Assembly (NCBI GenBank): GCA_023252335.1
Contig: JAJPEA010000020.1
Span: 1-17,808 of the forward strand
Direction of reading: 5' to 3'
Origin: Nitrosotalea sp.
Lineage (GTDB): Archaea > Thermoproteota > Nitrososphaeria > Nitrososphaerales > Nitrosopumilaceae
Length of the DNA stretch: 17,808 bases
Under the pieces are notes generated by a model. That model was not told where the DNA came from. It made no database searches and worked only from the letters and a program-made list of their open reading frames with translations. Numbering within the stretch: position 1 is the first letter of the stretch; the number at the start of each line of letters is the position of its first letter. Below are positions 7,569 through 15,221 of this stretch, piece by piece. A program made the position numbers and the translations under genes.

Positions 7569-8616
7569 TTTTCTTTATTGCATCTGCAAGTTCTTCTGTC
7601 AAGACAATTTTCTCCCTTATTGGCCTGATTATATTGGTGACATATTTGGAGACTGTAGCCTTTAGATCTGATGGATGTAATTTTTTCTGAGCAAAATCTG
7701 CTTCCAAGTCTTGATAGCTTGTATAGACAACATTGCCGCCAAATTTAGCAGGACGCTCTACTACAACCTCATTGAATTCATGAAAAACAATATGTTTTGA
7801 GATCTCAAGCACTGGATTCTTGTCTACAATTCCCTCTGGACACCACGCTTTTTTGAATTTAGAATTAATCTCTTCATCTGTATCATGAACAAATATTCCT
7901 GATGCGGATTTTGATTTACTCATCTTGCTTGATACAACATCTGAATCAGACTCTGAGACAGGCTCTGGCTCGCCAAGTCCTGCAAGAATGTGATGGTGAA
8001 CTGCAACCGGTACCTTCCACTTCATTTTCGGAAAGATCTCCCTTACAAGCATGTGTATTTTTCTCTGATCCATTCCAGCGTGTACAATATCCAGATCCAT
8101 TGTATGGATATCTACAGCTTGCATTGGGGGATAGAAAAGCTGACCAAGATCAATCTTGTCTTTCTCTGCACTTCTTCCCATTATTGTCATTGAACGCATG
8201 GTACGCTCAAGAGACATGTTCTTTGAAAACTTGACAAGGTCTAACCAATATCCTTTTTTTGACTCGTAAAGTTGCGAGCCTTCCACAATCTCAACTCCTG
8301 GGCAAAACATCTTGAATGCATCAGCATAGTATTTTGATACCATTCGTATCTTATCCCAGTCTCCGCCAAGTTTGTTGTTCAGATAAGTGTGCCAGTCTGC
8401 CAAAAATACAGTGCACTTTACTCCAGCTTTGATAAAGTCATTTATCTTAAATCCTGTTAGTATCAGACTACCCAAGTGCATGAAACCAGATATCTCAAGA
8501 CCAATGTAGTGCTTGGGCTGTGAGTTTGTGTTAAACAGATTCAATAGCTCTTCGTCAGTTACTACTTCTTCAGTAGGCTCTCTTTTTACAAGTCTAATTT
8601 TTTCTGTAACATCCAT
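7561..8616 (-). CDS. tyrS: Tyrosyl-tRNA synthetase
   Basis: A 351-aa class Ic aminoacyl-tRNA synthetase of the archaeal/eukaryotic TyrRS type. The HIGH-equivalent is HLGS at 47-50 within YIGLEISGFMHLGS. The KMSKS loop is KMSKSKS at 231-237. The Tyr-pocket region YPPMQAVDI (162-170) and GMDQRKIHMLVRE (181-193) are typical. Tryptophanyl-tRNA synthetase is a less likely reading, since its motifs and insertions differ. ATG start with a TATA-like element 28 nt upstream. The 3' end overlaps the LLM gene tail by 8 bp. Confidence 0.93.
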   Translation of the reverse strand: MDVTEKIRLVKREPTEEVVTDEELLNLFNTNSQPKHYIGLEISGFMHLGSLILTGFKINDFIKAGVKCTVFLADWHTYLNNKLGGDWDKIRMVSKYYADAFKMFCPGVEIVEGSQLYESKKGYWLDLVKFSKNMSLERTMRSMTIMGRSAEKDKIDLGQLFYPPMQAVDIHTMDLDIVHAGMDQRKIHMLVREIFPKMKWKVPVAVHHHILAGLGEPEPVSESDSDVVSSKMSKSKSASGIFVHDTDEEINSKFKKAWCPEGIVDKNPVLEISKHIVFHEFNEVVVERPAKFGGNVVYTSYQDLEADFAQKKLHPSDLKATVSKYVTNIIRPIREKIVLTEELADAIKKTT

Positions 8617-8639
8617 TCCAGTCAGATTCCAATGTGTTT

Positions 8640-8649
8640 GCCTATAAAT
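8640..8649 (-). promoter_or_regulatory. TATA box for tyrS
   Basis: Read on the minus strand, AATTTATAGG is centred about 28 nt upstream of the tyrS ATG at 8616. It abuts the stop codon of the neighbouring membrane-protein gene (8650-8652), so promoter and gene end are packed together. Confidence 0.45.
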
Positions 8650-9228
8650 TTAAGCATCAAGTTCTTGAATTGACTTTCTAGGACGCGTACTGAGATAAAA
8701 TGCGTGTGAGCTTATCAGAAATGCAGCAAGAAACATCTTTGTTGCAAAGATGAGATTCCATGGTCTGTTTGGATCTGGATATGCTACTGTAAGAGAATCA
8801 ATGTTTGGCATTGTACCATTTATCATTCCTGCAGTGATTTGCGAGCTTAGTAGAATAAAGTTGTAAATTGTTTCATAGAGTGTAATTATTGCTAATCCCG
8901 CCAGCATCAATTGTACCATTGCAAGTTTCCATTTTGAAACAGTGACTGTTCTTTTCCAACCTATTCGTGAAACACAATACCAACTAATGATTGATGTAAA
9001 AAATAACCATGTTAACAATTTAGCAAAGTGTGGGGTTGGAAATTCTGTCTTGACAAGTACTTCGCCCATTACGTATGTGCCCTTGGTAGACCATTCCTGT
9101 ATCATAGCATAGAACCCAAATACAGTAATGGAACACATTATGAACGCGCTAACATAGAAAACATACAAGAATATCTTGTAACTTGGATCGTTTTCTTGTA
9201 GGTGTACCTTCATTTGATCTCGATGCAT
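8650..9228 (-). CDS. Four-helix integral membrane protein, unknown function
   Basis: A 192-aa protein with four predicted membrane spans at about 19-43, 68-87, 100-129 and 157-181, joined by short loops. The longest loop (about 130-156) is Pro/Asp/Asn-rich with a YPDPNRPWN segment just before the last helix. The C-terminus is basic (STRPRK) and probably cytoplasmic. ATG at 9228 is chosen because an AT-rich CTAAATTAAAACC element lies about 27-30 nt upstream; a second Met at codon 6 is possible. I recognise no named family. It could be a subunit or assembly factor of a respiratory or redox complex, but nothing in the sequence proves that. Confidence 0.8.
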   Translation of the reverse strand: MHRDQMKVHLQENDPSYKIFLYVFYVSAFIMCSITVFGFYAMIQEWSTKGTYVMGEVLVKTEFPTPHFAKLLTWLFFTSIISWYCVSRIGWKRTVTVSKWKLAMVQLMLAGLAIITLYETIYNFILLSSQITAGMINGTMPNIDSLTVAYPDPNRPWNLIFATKMFLAAFLISSHAFYLSTRPRKSIQELDA

Positions 9229-9297
9229 ATCTCCAAAATATAAGAATTGGTTTTAATTTAGGAAGTTTAATTATAGCGAAAATTTTCTATTGTATTA
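9229..9297. promoter_or_regulatory. Divergent promoter region between membrane protein and DegT genes
   Basis: A 69-bp AT-rich spacer. On the plus strand TTTAATTATA (9266-9275) sits about 27 nt before the TTG of the aminotransferase. On the minus strand CTAAATTAAAACC (about 9248-9260) sits about 27 nt before the ATG of the membrane protein. Both spacings imply leaderless mRNAs, and the two boxes lie almost back to back. Confidence 0.45.
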
Positions 9298-10383
9298 TTG
9301 AAAATTCCGATAAATATACCAATTATCGAAAAAGACGAAATAAATGAAGTGCGTTCAGTATTAACAGAGAAATCTCTCACAACTGCAGCAAATACTGGGG
9401 GAAAAAGAGTACAAGAATTTGAGCAACTTTTAGCCTCATATACAAAATCAAAATATGCAATAGCAGTAAATTCAGGAACAGCTGCACTACAAGCCGCACT
9501 TTATGCCCTTGACATAAAGCAAGGCGATGAGGTTTTGGTACCATCTTTTACATTTGTCGCAACTGCCAATTCCATTTTGTCAGTTGGGGCAAAGCCCGTG
9601 TTTGTTGATATACGTCCAGAAAATTATACAATGGATCCAATTGATCTCAAAAAGAAGATTACAAAAAAATCCAAGGCAATAATGCCAGTTCACCTATATG
9701 GAAATTTTGCATACATGGATGAAATTTCCGAGGTTGCCAACAAGCATGATATTGAGATAATTGAAGATGCATGTCAATCGCTAGGAACTACATACAAGAA
9801 AAAACAATCTGGAACATTTTCAAAAATGGGTTGTTTTAGCATGTATGCTGCCAAAGTCATAACTGCAGGAGAGGGCGGAGCTATAGTTACAGATGATAAA
9901 AATCTCTTTGAAAAACTGCGCAAGATCAGAAATCATGGAATGCTTCATGGCTATGACACTAGAGTACTTGGATTGAATCTGCGACTCCCAGAAATTTGTG
10001 CTGCACTTGCCAAAGTTCAGATGACAAAACTTGCAAAATTCTTGGAAAAGAGAAAAAAGAATGCAACAATTCTCAGTGAACTCTTGTCTGATCTTAACAT
10101 CATATTGCCTGAGGAAAGAGATGGCGTAAATGTAAATTGGTATCTTTATACAATTGCTACTAAAAATCGCAACAAGCTAATGAAACAACTAAACTCAGCA
10201 GGAATAGGTGCAACTGCATATTATGCTCTCCCAGTGCACAAGACTCCGTTTTACAAAAAATCTCTCAAGCTTCCTCTCACTGATTGGGCTGCAAACTCTG
10301 TACTCAGTCTTCCAGTGAACCCACTGGTAACAGAAAATGACTTGCATCACATTTCAAAAGTATTGCATAAATTGATTGCATGA
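9298..10383 (+). CDS. DegT/DnrJ/EryC1/StrS-family PLP-dependent aminotransferase
   Basis: A 361-aa fold-type I PLP enzyme of the family that usually aminates nucleotide-linked keto-sugars. Landmarks: AVNSGTAALQAALYALDI (about 56-73, cofactor phosphate binding), PSFTFVATANSILSVGAKPVFVDI (82-105), IIEDACQSLG (154-163, with the Asp/Gln that contact PLP) and SMYAAKVITAGEGGAIVTDD, where K186 should be the Schiff-base lysine. TTG is the only workable start, since the next Met is at residue 112. The stop overlaps the ATG of the MtrA-like gene (ATGA), so the two products are made together. No glycosyl-transferase or sugar-nucleotide genes adjoin it, so a sugar substrate is an assumption. Confidence 0.92.
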   Translation: MKIPINIPIIEKDEINEVRSVLTEKSLTTAANTGGKRVQEFEQLLASYTKSKYAIAVNSGTAALQAALYALDIKQGDEVLVPSFTFVATANSILSVGAKPVFVDIRPENYTMDPIDLKKKITKKSKAIMPVHLYGNFAYMDEISEVANKHDIEIIEDACQSLGTTYKKKQSGTFSKMGCFSMYAAKVITAGEGGAIVTDDKNLFEKLRKIRNHGMLHGYDTRVLGLNLRLPEICAALAKVQMTKLAKFLEKRKKNATILSELLSDLNIILPEERDGVNVNWYLYTIATKNRNKLMKQLNSAGIGATAYYALPVHKTPFYKKSLKLPLTDWAANSVLSLPVNPLVTENDLHHISKVLHKLIA

Positions 10384-10868
10384 ATCTGATTGAAGATATC
10401 GCAGGAGAATTGTGTAAAATCCTTCTTCCTATAGAAGAAGAGGTATTTTTTGGAGATCCGACATCAAACATTGCAGTTTGTACTCTGTCAAGCATGAATC
10501 TGCTAAAAGACATTTCAAAATCATCTATTATCAAAGAGGTAGCAATAGCTGGTAGGCTGTTATCTGAAAACAAGGGAATTGATTCTCTTGTAAAATCTGT
10601 AACATCAAACGGGAAGATTGACACAATAATACTCTGTGGGAAAGATACACTTGGCCACAAACCAGGTGATTCCTTACTTTGTTTATACAAAAATGGAATG
10701 GATGCAAACCAAAAAATTATTGGCTCTTCAAGCCCTCATCCTATATTGACAGTTACAAAAAAACAAGTGTCAAAATTTCAGGGACAAGTAAAAATCATAA
10801 ACAAAATGGGAGAAACTAGTATTTCACAATTAAAAACCGTAATTGAGACTCTGAGGCAAACTCAGTAA
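10380..10868 (+). CDS. MtrA-like corrinoid-binding-type protein (stand-alone, soluble)
   Basis: A 162-aa protein resembling subunit A of the methanogen tetrahydromethanopterin:CoM methyltransferase (MtrA). Corresponding stretches are FFGDPTSNIAVCTLSS (23-38), EVAIAGRLLSENKGIDSLV (53-71), LCGKDTLGHKPGDSLLCLYK (85-104) and the following NGMD (105-108). His93 in GHKPG lies where methanogen MtrA has the histidine that ligates cobalt (H84 as I recall it). The C-terminus ends after IETLRQTQ with no membrane helix, unlike the anchored methanogen subunit. No other mtr gene is present in the window. It overlaps the DegT gene by four bases (translational coupling), and its end overlaps the hydrolase gene by 7 bp. 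A corrinoid-borne methyl-transfer role is inference. Confidence 0.85.
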   Translation: MNLIEDIAGELCKILLPIEEEVFFGDPTSNIAVCTLSSMNLLKDISKSSIIKEVAIAGRLLSENKGIDSLVKSVTSNGKIDTIILCGKDTLGHKPGDSLLCLYKNGMDANQKIIGSSSPHPILTVTKKQVSKFQGQVKIINKMGETSISQLKTVIETLRQTQ

Positions 10869-11194
10869 CCGTCTATCTGTCTTTGTCTGTTTATCTGGTT
10901 CTTTTTTTGGTATTCTTTTAGAATATCATCTGGAGTCATGTTAAGCTCAAGTGATGCTTGAACTACAAAATGCCAAATATCTATTAGTTCTTCACGGGCT
11001 GCAGCTTCATCAAAGGGCATAGGTTTTTTCCACCACTTCCAATTTGTGTTTCTCTGTAGCTCAATTGCTTCATGAATTATTGCTGTGCAAAGTGCAGAAA
11101 TCTTCCCTTGGGTGTCTTTTGGATAACGATCAAGATTCATCATTTTTTCAAGATTTTTTTGAAGACTGAAAATTGTATCTAGCTTGTCATCCAT
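10862..11194 (-). CDS. All-alpha dUTPase/MazG-like NTP pyrophosphohydrolase
   Basis: A 110-aa helical protein of the all-alpha NTP pyrophosphohydrolase superfamily, closest to dimeric dUTPases (dUTPase_2 type). Metal-binding acidic pairs are E42/E45 in HEAIELQ and E69/D72 in EELIDIWHF. The aromatic NWKWWKKP segment between them is typical of this dUTPase group. Likely role: hydrolysis of dUTP or a damaged nucleotide to the monophosphate plus pyrophosphate, in the cytosol. ATG start; GGTTATAGATG lies about 25-30 nt upstream on the minus strand as a TATA candidate. The 3' end overlaps the MtrA-like gene. The exact nucleotide substrate is not determined. Confidence 0.82.
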   Translation of the reverse strand: MDDKLDTIFSLQKNLEKMMNLDRYPKDTQGKISALCTAIIHEAIELQRNTNWKWWKKPMPFDEAAAREELIDIWHFVVQASLELNMTPDDILKEYQKKNQINRQRQIDGY

Positions 11195-11229
11195 TGTTCT
11201 ATTTTTTAATTTGACATCTATAACCTTTT

Positions 11230-12123
11230 TTAGAAATGTACCATCTTTTTGTATCTGTCAAATCTTTTCTTGATATCTGGCCTCTTCAATCCCGTTATTC
11301 CATATACTCCATATTTTTCCACTGCAAAAGAACCCATTACGTTTCCATATACTGCAGCCTCTCTGATAGTTGAGATTTTGGTGCTGTTTTTGCTTGATAG
11401 GTATCCTATCATTCCGCCTGCAAAAGAATCGCCTGCACCTGTGGGGTCTACAATATCTTCCATTGAAAAGGCAGGTGATGGAAATATGACATCCTCATAA
11501 AACAACAAAGATCCATGTTCGCCTTTTTTTATTATTACATACTTTGTTCCCCATTCCATGATCTTTTTTGCAGCTTTTATCAAGTTGTGATTCTTTGTAA
11601 GCAACTTGGCTTCTTCATCATTGATCACAACCGAATCAACAGAACCCATCATCTTGATAACATCATTTCTTTTACTTGATATCCAAAATTCTATGGTATC
11701 ACACATTGAAAACTTGACTCTATCAAATTCCTTTAGAATTCTAGTGTTCTGGACAGGATCATTGTTTGCAAGATACACAAACTCTGAATTGCGGTATTCT
11801 TCTGGCACAACAGGTTTGAAATCCTTCAATACGTTAAGTTCTGTCTTGTTGGTTGTTCGCATACTCAGAGTTGAATCATAGCTTCCATCATACCTGAATG
11901 TCTTGCCTTTTGCATGAACTACTCCGCGAGTGTCAACAAATCTATCGAGTATGTTTTGATAACTTTTTGGAAAATCCTGACCTACAACTCCAATCAAGCC
12001 AGGCTTGTCAAAGAAACTTGCAGAGATTGCAGCATATGTTGCTGCTCCTCCCAGTGCATTTTTAACAACTTTTCTAGGAGTCCTTATTGTATCATAAGCT
12101 ATTGATCCAAATACGGTCAGCAT
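11230..12123 (-). CDS. PfkB/ribokinase-family carbohydrate or nucleoside kinase
   Basis: A 297-aa small-molecule kinase. The N-terminal ALGGAATYAAISAS (23-36) is the first PfkB signature region. VDPTGAGDSFAGGMIGYL (225-242) is the second, with the catalytic base D232 and the anion hole GAGD. SVVINDEEAKLL (164-175) is the usual nucleotide-domain element. Substrate candidates are ribose, adenosine or another nucleoside; motifs do not decide. The ATG is preceded by AAAAGGAT, a weak Shine-Dalgarno-like element, and lies 15 bases behind the LEA14-like gene, so the two are probably co-transcribed. Confidence 0.88.
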   Translation of the reverse strand: MLTVFGSIAYDTIRTPRKVVKNALGGAATYAAISASFFDKPGLIGVVGQDFPKSYQNILDRFVDTRGVVHAKGKTFRYDGSYDSTLSMRTTNKTELNVLKDFKPVVPEEYRNSEFVYLANNDPVQNTRILKEFDRVKFSMCDTIEFWISSKRNDVIKMMGSVDSVVINDEEAKLLTKNHNLIKAAKKIMEWGTKYVIIKKGEHGSLLFYEDVIFPSPAFSMEDIVDPTGAGDSFAGGMIGYLSSKNSTKISTIREAAVYGNVMGSFAVEKYGVYGITGLKRPDIKKRFDRYKKMVHF

Positions 12124-12138
12124 ATCCTTTTGCTGATT

Positions 12139-12612
12139 TTAGGAACCGTGTATAAATTCTCTGGCTTCTTGTTCTGTTGGATAATATGTGAATGGAACGT
12201 TTACTGATATTATTGAGATTCCATACTTGCTTGTTCCACTCAATTTGACATTTGGAACACTAGTACTGTTGTTGTATTTATCCAGAATTGCATTATCTGC
12301 AGTAAATGGCGCCTGGGATGAAATTTTTCCCATGGGTGGTATTACAATTGGTTGTAGTGTGCCTGTACCAAGATTCTCATTGTCAATTGATATGACAAAG
12401 TCTGTCTGTCCCACGTTAATAGGGATCAATGAAGGATTTTTGAATTGAAGTGTCATGTTGTATAGTGAATTGTCACCACTTCTCTGTATTATCTTGCTCT
12501 CAAGTATTGAAATGCTCAGACTAGTGGCAGATAGATACTGAGAATATCCAAATATTCCTACGGCAGCAACAGCACAAACTACTATAATTATTATCTTTGA
12601 GCGCCTTTCCAC
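12139..12612 (-). CDS. Membrane-anchored LEA14-like (LEA2/WHy-type) protein
   Basis: A 157-aa protein with a basic N-terminus (MERRSK) and one membrane helix (about 7-25, IIIIVVCAVAAVGIFGYSQYL), followed by an extracytoplasmic beta-sandwich. The pattern NMTLQFKNPSLIPINVGQTDFVISIDNENLGTG (about 52-84) is characteristic of LEA2/WHy domains: a strand, an N-P turn, then I/V-rich strands. These domains are linked to stress and desiccation in plants and bacteria; the archaeal role is unknown. Start is GTG at 12612. AATATTT-like sequence lies upstream at a slightly short distance. It leads the LEA-PfkB pair. Confidence 0.78.
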   Translation of the reverse strand: MERRSKIIIIVVCAVAAVGIFGYSQYLSATSLSISILESKIIQRSGDNSLYNMTLQFKNPSLIPINVGQTDFVISIDNENLGTGTLQPIVIPPMGKISSQAPFTADNAILDKYNNSTSVPNVKLSGTSKYGISIISVNVPFTYYPTEQEAREFIHGS

Positions 12613-12693
12613 AATAATAAATCGAAATATTCCCTTTTAGGACTATACGGAAAAAAAATCCAGATAAGTTGTGTAAATATTTTGATCAGTTTT

Positions 12694-12706
12694 CTAAGCT
12701 ACTTAG
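12694..12706. promoter_or_regulatory. Small inverted repeat in the 12613-12750 spacer
   Basis: CTAAG-CTA-CTTAG is a 5-bp inverted repeat near the middle of the 138-bp divergent spacer. It lies about 45 bp upstream of the ATG at 12751, just upstream of the CAAAATAAAT TATA candidate (about 12713-12722). It may be an activator or repressor site, but a 5-bp arm can occur by chance. Confidence 0.25.
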
Positions 12707-12750
12707 AGCTAACAAAATAAATCAAGTAAATCAGAATTGAAAGTTAGGAA

Positions 12751-13227
12751 ATGGCAAGAATCAAGATAAAATACGGTCAAAATGAAATTGAAATAGAGTC
12801 AAAGGACTTCTATATAGACAATGAAAGCGTAGAACAAGTCATATGCAATCTAGCATCATTTGTAAAAGATTCTACAAATAACAATACCCAGTACGAATAT
12901 TCCTATAACCAATCTCTTCCACAAACAACCGGTCTGCTACACTCACTGAATGACGCTGAGATTCACGAACCTGAATTCTCCATGCCTACATTTGTCGATA
13001 AAGATCATCTTAGAGGGAAAATGCATGTACTAATTGAGGACGCTTTCTTTGACCAGGCCCGAACTGTCTCTGAGGTAGTAGCACAACTACGAGAATATGG
13101 CTGGTCTGCAATTCCGCTAGACGTATCAAAAACACTTGCAAGCATGGCCTTTACCCATGAGCTCCAAAAGGACTTGAGAGAAAAACGCAGCTATTATTCC
13201 AAAGTACAGTTACTTGAAGTCAATTAG
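12751..13227 (+). CDS. Hypothetical protein with winged-helix-like C-terminus
   Basis: A 158-aa soluble protein. Residues 1-17 form two strands (MARIKIKYGQNEIEIES). A low-complexity N/Q/S/Y-rich linker lies at about 41-66. The C-terminal half (about 85-155) is helical and reads like a winged-helix module: KMHVLIEDAFFDQARTVSEV, then VAQLREYGWSAIP, then a recognition-like helix DVSKTLASMAFTHELQKDLR and a basic YYSKVQLLEV strand. I think similar proteins occur widely in thaumarchaea without assigned function. The ATG follows GTTAGGA, a weak ribosome site. The 3' end overlaps the zinc-ribbon gene by 4 bp. DNA binding is inference. Confidence 0.72.
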   Translation: MARIKIKYGQNEIEIESKDFYIDNESVEQVICNLASFVKDSTNNNTQYEYSYNQSLPQTTGLLHSLNDAEIHEPEFSMPTFVDKDHLRGKMHVLIEDAFFDQARTVSEVVAQLREYGWSAIPLDVSKTLASMAFTHELQKDLREKRSYYSKVQLLEVN

Positions 13228-13415
13228 ACATTAAATCCACACTTTTCACACGAATCAAAGACATCACCCTCCAGGTGGTCAAAGTGCGTTTTGCATTTAA
13301 GACAGGTGTGATGCATATCAAAATATCCGTCTTTTTCAATCTCTCCAACTTGCTTGGATGACAATTCCATGCTGCCGCATTTTATACAATGACACCCACA
13401 TTGCATGTGGCTCAT
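13224..13415 (-). CDS. Small Cys-rich zinc-ribbon protein (63 aa)
   Basis: Begins MSHMQCGCHCIKCGSMELSS. Cysteines are at 6, 8, 10, 13, 38, 41, 56 and 59: an N-terminal CGCHCIKC cluster plus two CX2C knuckles (CLKC and CEKC), enough for two zinc sites. The frame is open further upstream, but that extension overlaps the end of the neighbouring gene (13450) and is low complexity. ATG at 13415 is preferred, with an AT-rich GATTATTAATAG about 20-30 nt upstream. It could bind nucleic acid or act in metal handling. No named family was recognised. It ends in a 4-bp overlap with the facing gene. Confidence 0.75.
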   Translation of the reverse strand: MSHMQCGCHCIKCGSMELSSKQVGEIEKDGYFDMHHTCLKCKTHFDHLEGDVFDSCEKCGFNV

Positions 13416-13449
13416 TGATATTTTGCTATTAATAATCTGAGTTGAAATT

Positions 13450-14487
13450 TTATTTCGTCTTTTCTGGCTTGGATGTTGTCTTTGATCTAGTCTTTTTTGC
13501 AATTATGATTCCAGCAATACCTGCTGCAATAATGCCTCCAATCACAAGATAGATTGTGTTATCTGATGAACTGTTTAGCCCACTTCCGGTTACTCCTGAA
13601 TTGTCTGGTGAACCGCCTATTGCGGCACTATCTGACGAGCCTCCTGTTCCAGTTTGTCCTTGCCCAGCTGCTCCTCCTGTTATCTGTATAGTGCCATTTT
13701 TGGATGGCTCCAATCCAATCCATGCATATGTTGCATTGTCATGGAATTCTTGGTGCAAGGTTGCATTGCCATTTAATGTCACATCATATGGACCAGCTAA
13801 AAGTGCTAGTGGCATTATCACAGTGATTGGTACATTTGCCTTGTCAACATTAAATGAATACGCTTTTAATGATTCATCAAAAGCATAGTTTCCAAGTCCT
13901 GATACAGTTTTTATTCCAACTGAAACATTGTTTCCTGCCAGTTGAACAGTCTGAATGTTTACAGGTTCGTTTATGACATACTGTAATCTAAATCCGTTTC
14001 CATGTTGACCTAGACCAAGATTTCCAAGATATACCGGTCTTTCATTTGCCCAGACCATGTCAACTCCTTTTGGAAAATGAAATGCAGTATAATCAGTATC
14101 TTGTGGTTCATAATAATTCCATTTCCATACTCCATCAGTATTTGTTACTGCATTTACTAGATCATACTTGACCAAAGTCATATTTCGTTGTGAAACATTG
14201 ATGATGATGGATAATGGTATCTTTTGGATCTTGGCATATTCAACAGAATTACCGTTTTTGTCTGTTACAGTGAGATTAGTCATGTTGCCATTTACAGTAT
14301 CGATTTGAATTGGTTTCAAGTTTGCATTAGTAGAGTTGATCACATGTGTTACATGTGCGGTACCATTTTCATCAATGGTAACCTTGACAACCTCATGGGG
14401 GGCATCTCCCATGGACAACTGGCCAAATGCTTGCAAGCCTGAAAAAGCTAGTATTGGTATGATAAGAAGGCTGAGGAGAATTTTCAA
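13450..14487 (-). CDS. Surface protein with signal peptide and C-terminal membrane anchor
   Basis: A 345-aa exported protein. Residues 1-22 are a signal peptide (LLSLLIIPILAFSGLQAFG). About 30-270 is a beta-rich ectodomain with many N-X-S/T sequons. About 271-310 is a Gly/Ser/Asn-rich flexible linker. About 311-330 is a transmembrane helix (IYLVIGGIIAAGIAGIIIA), followed by a basic KKTRSKTTSKPEKTK tail inside. This signal-ectodomain-linker-helix plan is common in thaumarchaeal cell-surface proteins. Start is TTG at 14487, supported by AAGGAGAT about 6 bases upstream, one of the few clear Shine-Dalgarno sequences here. That element overlaps the cyclophilin stop codon, so the two genes are co-transcribed. 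Ligand or function unknown. Confidence 0.85.
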   Translation of the reverse strand: MKILLSLLIIPILAFSGLQAFGQLSMGDAPHEVVKVTIDENGTAHVTHVINSTNANLKPIQIDTVNGNMTNLTVTDKNGNSVEYAKIQKIPLSIIINVSQRNMTLVKYDLVNAVTNTDGVWKWNYYEPQDTDYTAFHFPKGVDMVWANERPVYLGNLGLGQHGNGFRLQYVINEPVNIQTVQLAGNNVSVGIKTVSGLGNYAFDESLKAYSFNVDKANVPITVIMPLALLAGPYDVTLNGNATLHQEFHDNATYAWIGLEPSKNGTIQITGGAAGQGQTGTGGSSDSAAIGGSPDNSGVTGSGLNSSSDNTIYLVIGGIIAAGIAGIIIAKKTRSKTTSKPEKTK

Positions 14488-14498
14488 CTCTAATCTCC

Positions 14499-14978
14499 TT
14501 ATTCTGATATGCTTACCCGAATAATCTTTGCTTCCTGCTGAGGGCAGTCATTTTTGTCTCTTGGAAGCTTGACAATCTTGTCTGCCACATCCATTCCCTC
14601 CAGGACTTGTCCAAAGACAGTATATTGTTTGTCTAGGAAGGTGCTATCTGTGGTTACTATGAAAAACTGAGAGCCTGCACTGTTTGGATCCATGGCTCTT
14701 GCCATTGATACTATGCCTCTGAGATGAGATCTGGAGCTAAATTCTGCCTTTATTGTATATCCTGGTCCGCCCATGCCCCAATTGCTCTTGTCAGGCTTCT
14801 TTGTGTTTGGGTCTCCTCCTTGAATCATAAAACCAGGAATTACACGATGAAATAGTGTTCCATCATAAAAGTTACTTTTTGCTAATTTGGTAAAATTTCT
14901 CACAGTTTCTGGAGCAATGTTTGGGAATAATTCAAAGACTATGTTGCCAAAATTTGTTTCAACGGTTGCCTTGGACAT
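14499..14978 (-). CDS. ppiA: Peptidyl-prolyl cis-trans isomerase, cyclophilin type
   Basis: A 159-aa single-domain cyclophilin that catalyses proline isomerisation during folding. The signature FHRVIPGFMIQGGDP spans 43-57, with active-site R45, F50 and Q53. MARAMDPNSAGSQFFI (92-107) is the second conserved block. The position of human Trp121 is Phe115 here (TFLDKQ), as in many prokaryotic cyclophilins with weak cyclosporin binding. No signal peptide, so it is cytosolic. It is first in an operon with the surface-protein gene. Its stop codon lies inside the Shine-Dalgarno region of the next gene. Confidence 0.93.
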   Translation of the reverse strand: MSKATVETNFGNIVFELFPNIAPETVRNFTKLAKSNFYDGTLFHRVIPGFMIQGGDPNTKKPDKSNWGMGGPGYTIKAEFSSRSHLRGIVSMARAMDPNSAGSQFFIVTTDSTFLDKQYTVFGQVLEGMDVADKIVKLPRDKNDCPQQEAKIIRVSISE

Positions 14979-15221
14979 CTCTTGACATCTGATTTTTAAT
15001 CATAAGAACTTTTCTCCACTTACTTTCATGTGGGGTAGATGAAATTACTGGTCCTGTATAATCATAACAAGTTCGTAAAATAAAAACATTTTAGATAACA
15101 AATTTTAGTTTGTAAAATTTCTTCAAAAACTATAATCCTGTGATACAAACACACAATCTTGTTTTTGTGTCAAGGTCAAACTTTCAAGTATCAAAAATTA
15201 TTACCAAAAACATAGTAACAG
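14979..15221. other. Long AT-rich intergenic region between cyclophilin and HTH genes
   Basis: No gene is supported here. Visible structure: ACAAA-TTTTAG-TTTGT (15098-15113) and ACACAA-8 nt-TTGTGT (15151-15170), two inverted repeats upstream of the HTH-gene TATA box. On the minus strand, AT-rich sequence at about 14990-15008 may be the cyclophilin promoter. This is by far the longest non-coding spacer in an otherwise tightly packed window, which suggests regulation or a small RNA. No RNA family was recognised. Confidence 0.4.

Noticed and set aside
7902..8234. 110-aa plus-strand open frame inside tyrS
   Set aside because: Antisense shadow of a clearly identified tyrosyl-tRNA synthetase; no family pattern, start context or promoter.
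9298..10383. Possible surface-glycan gene cluster implied by the DegT aminotransferase
   Set aside because: No glycosyltransferase, epimerase or nucleotidyltransferase is present on either side, so there is no support for a sugar locus.
13416..13502. Upstream extension of the zinc-ribbon gene to 13502
   Set aside because: The extra 29 residues are low complexity (basic/Gln-rich), overlap the surface-protein gene and precede an ATG that starts the conserved-looking Cys cluster.
15039..15083. ATG-initiated 14-residue peptide in the long intergenic region
   Set aside because: Too short to separate from chance, with no ribosome site and no TATA box at the usual distance. It is mentioned only because the spacer itself is interesting.
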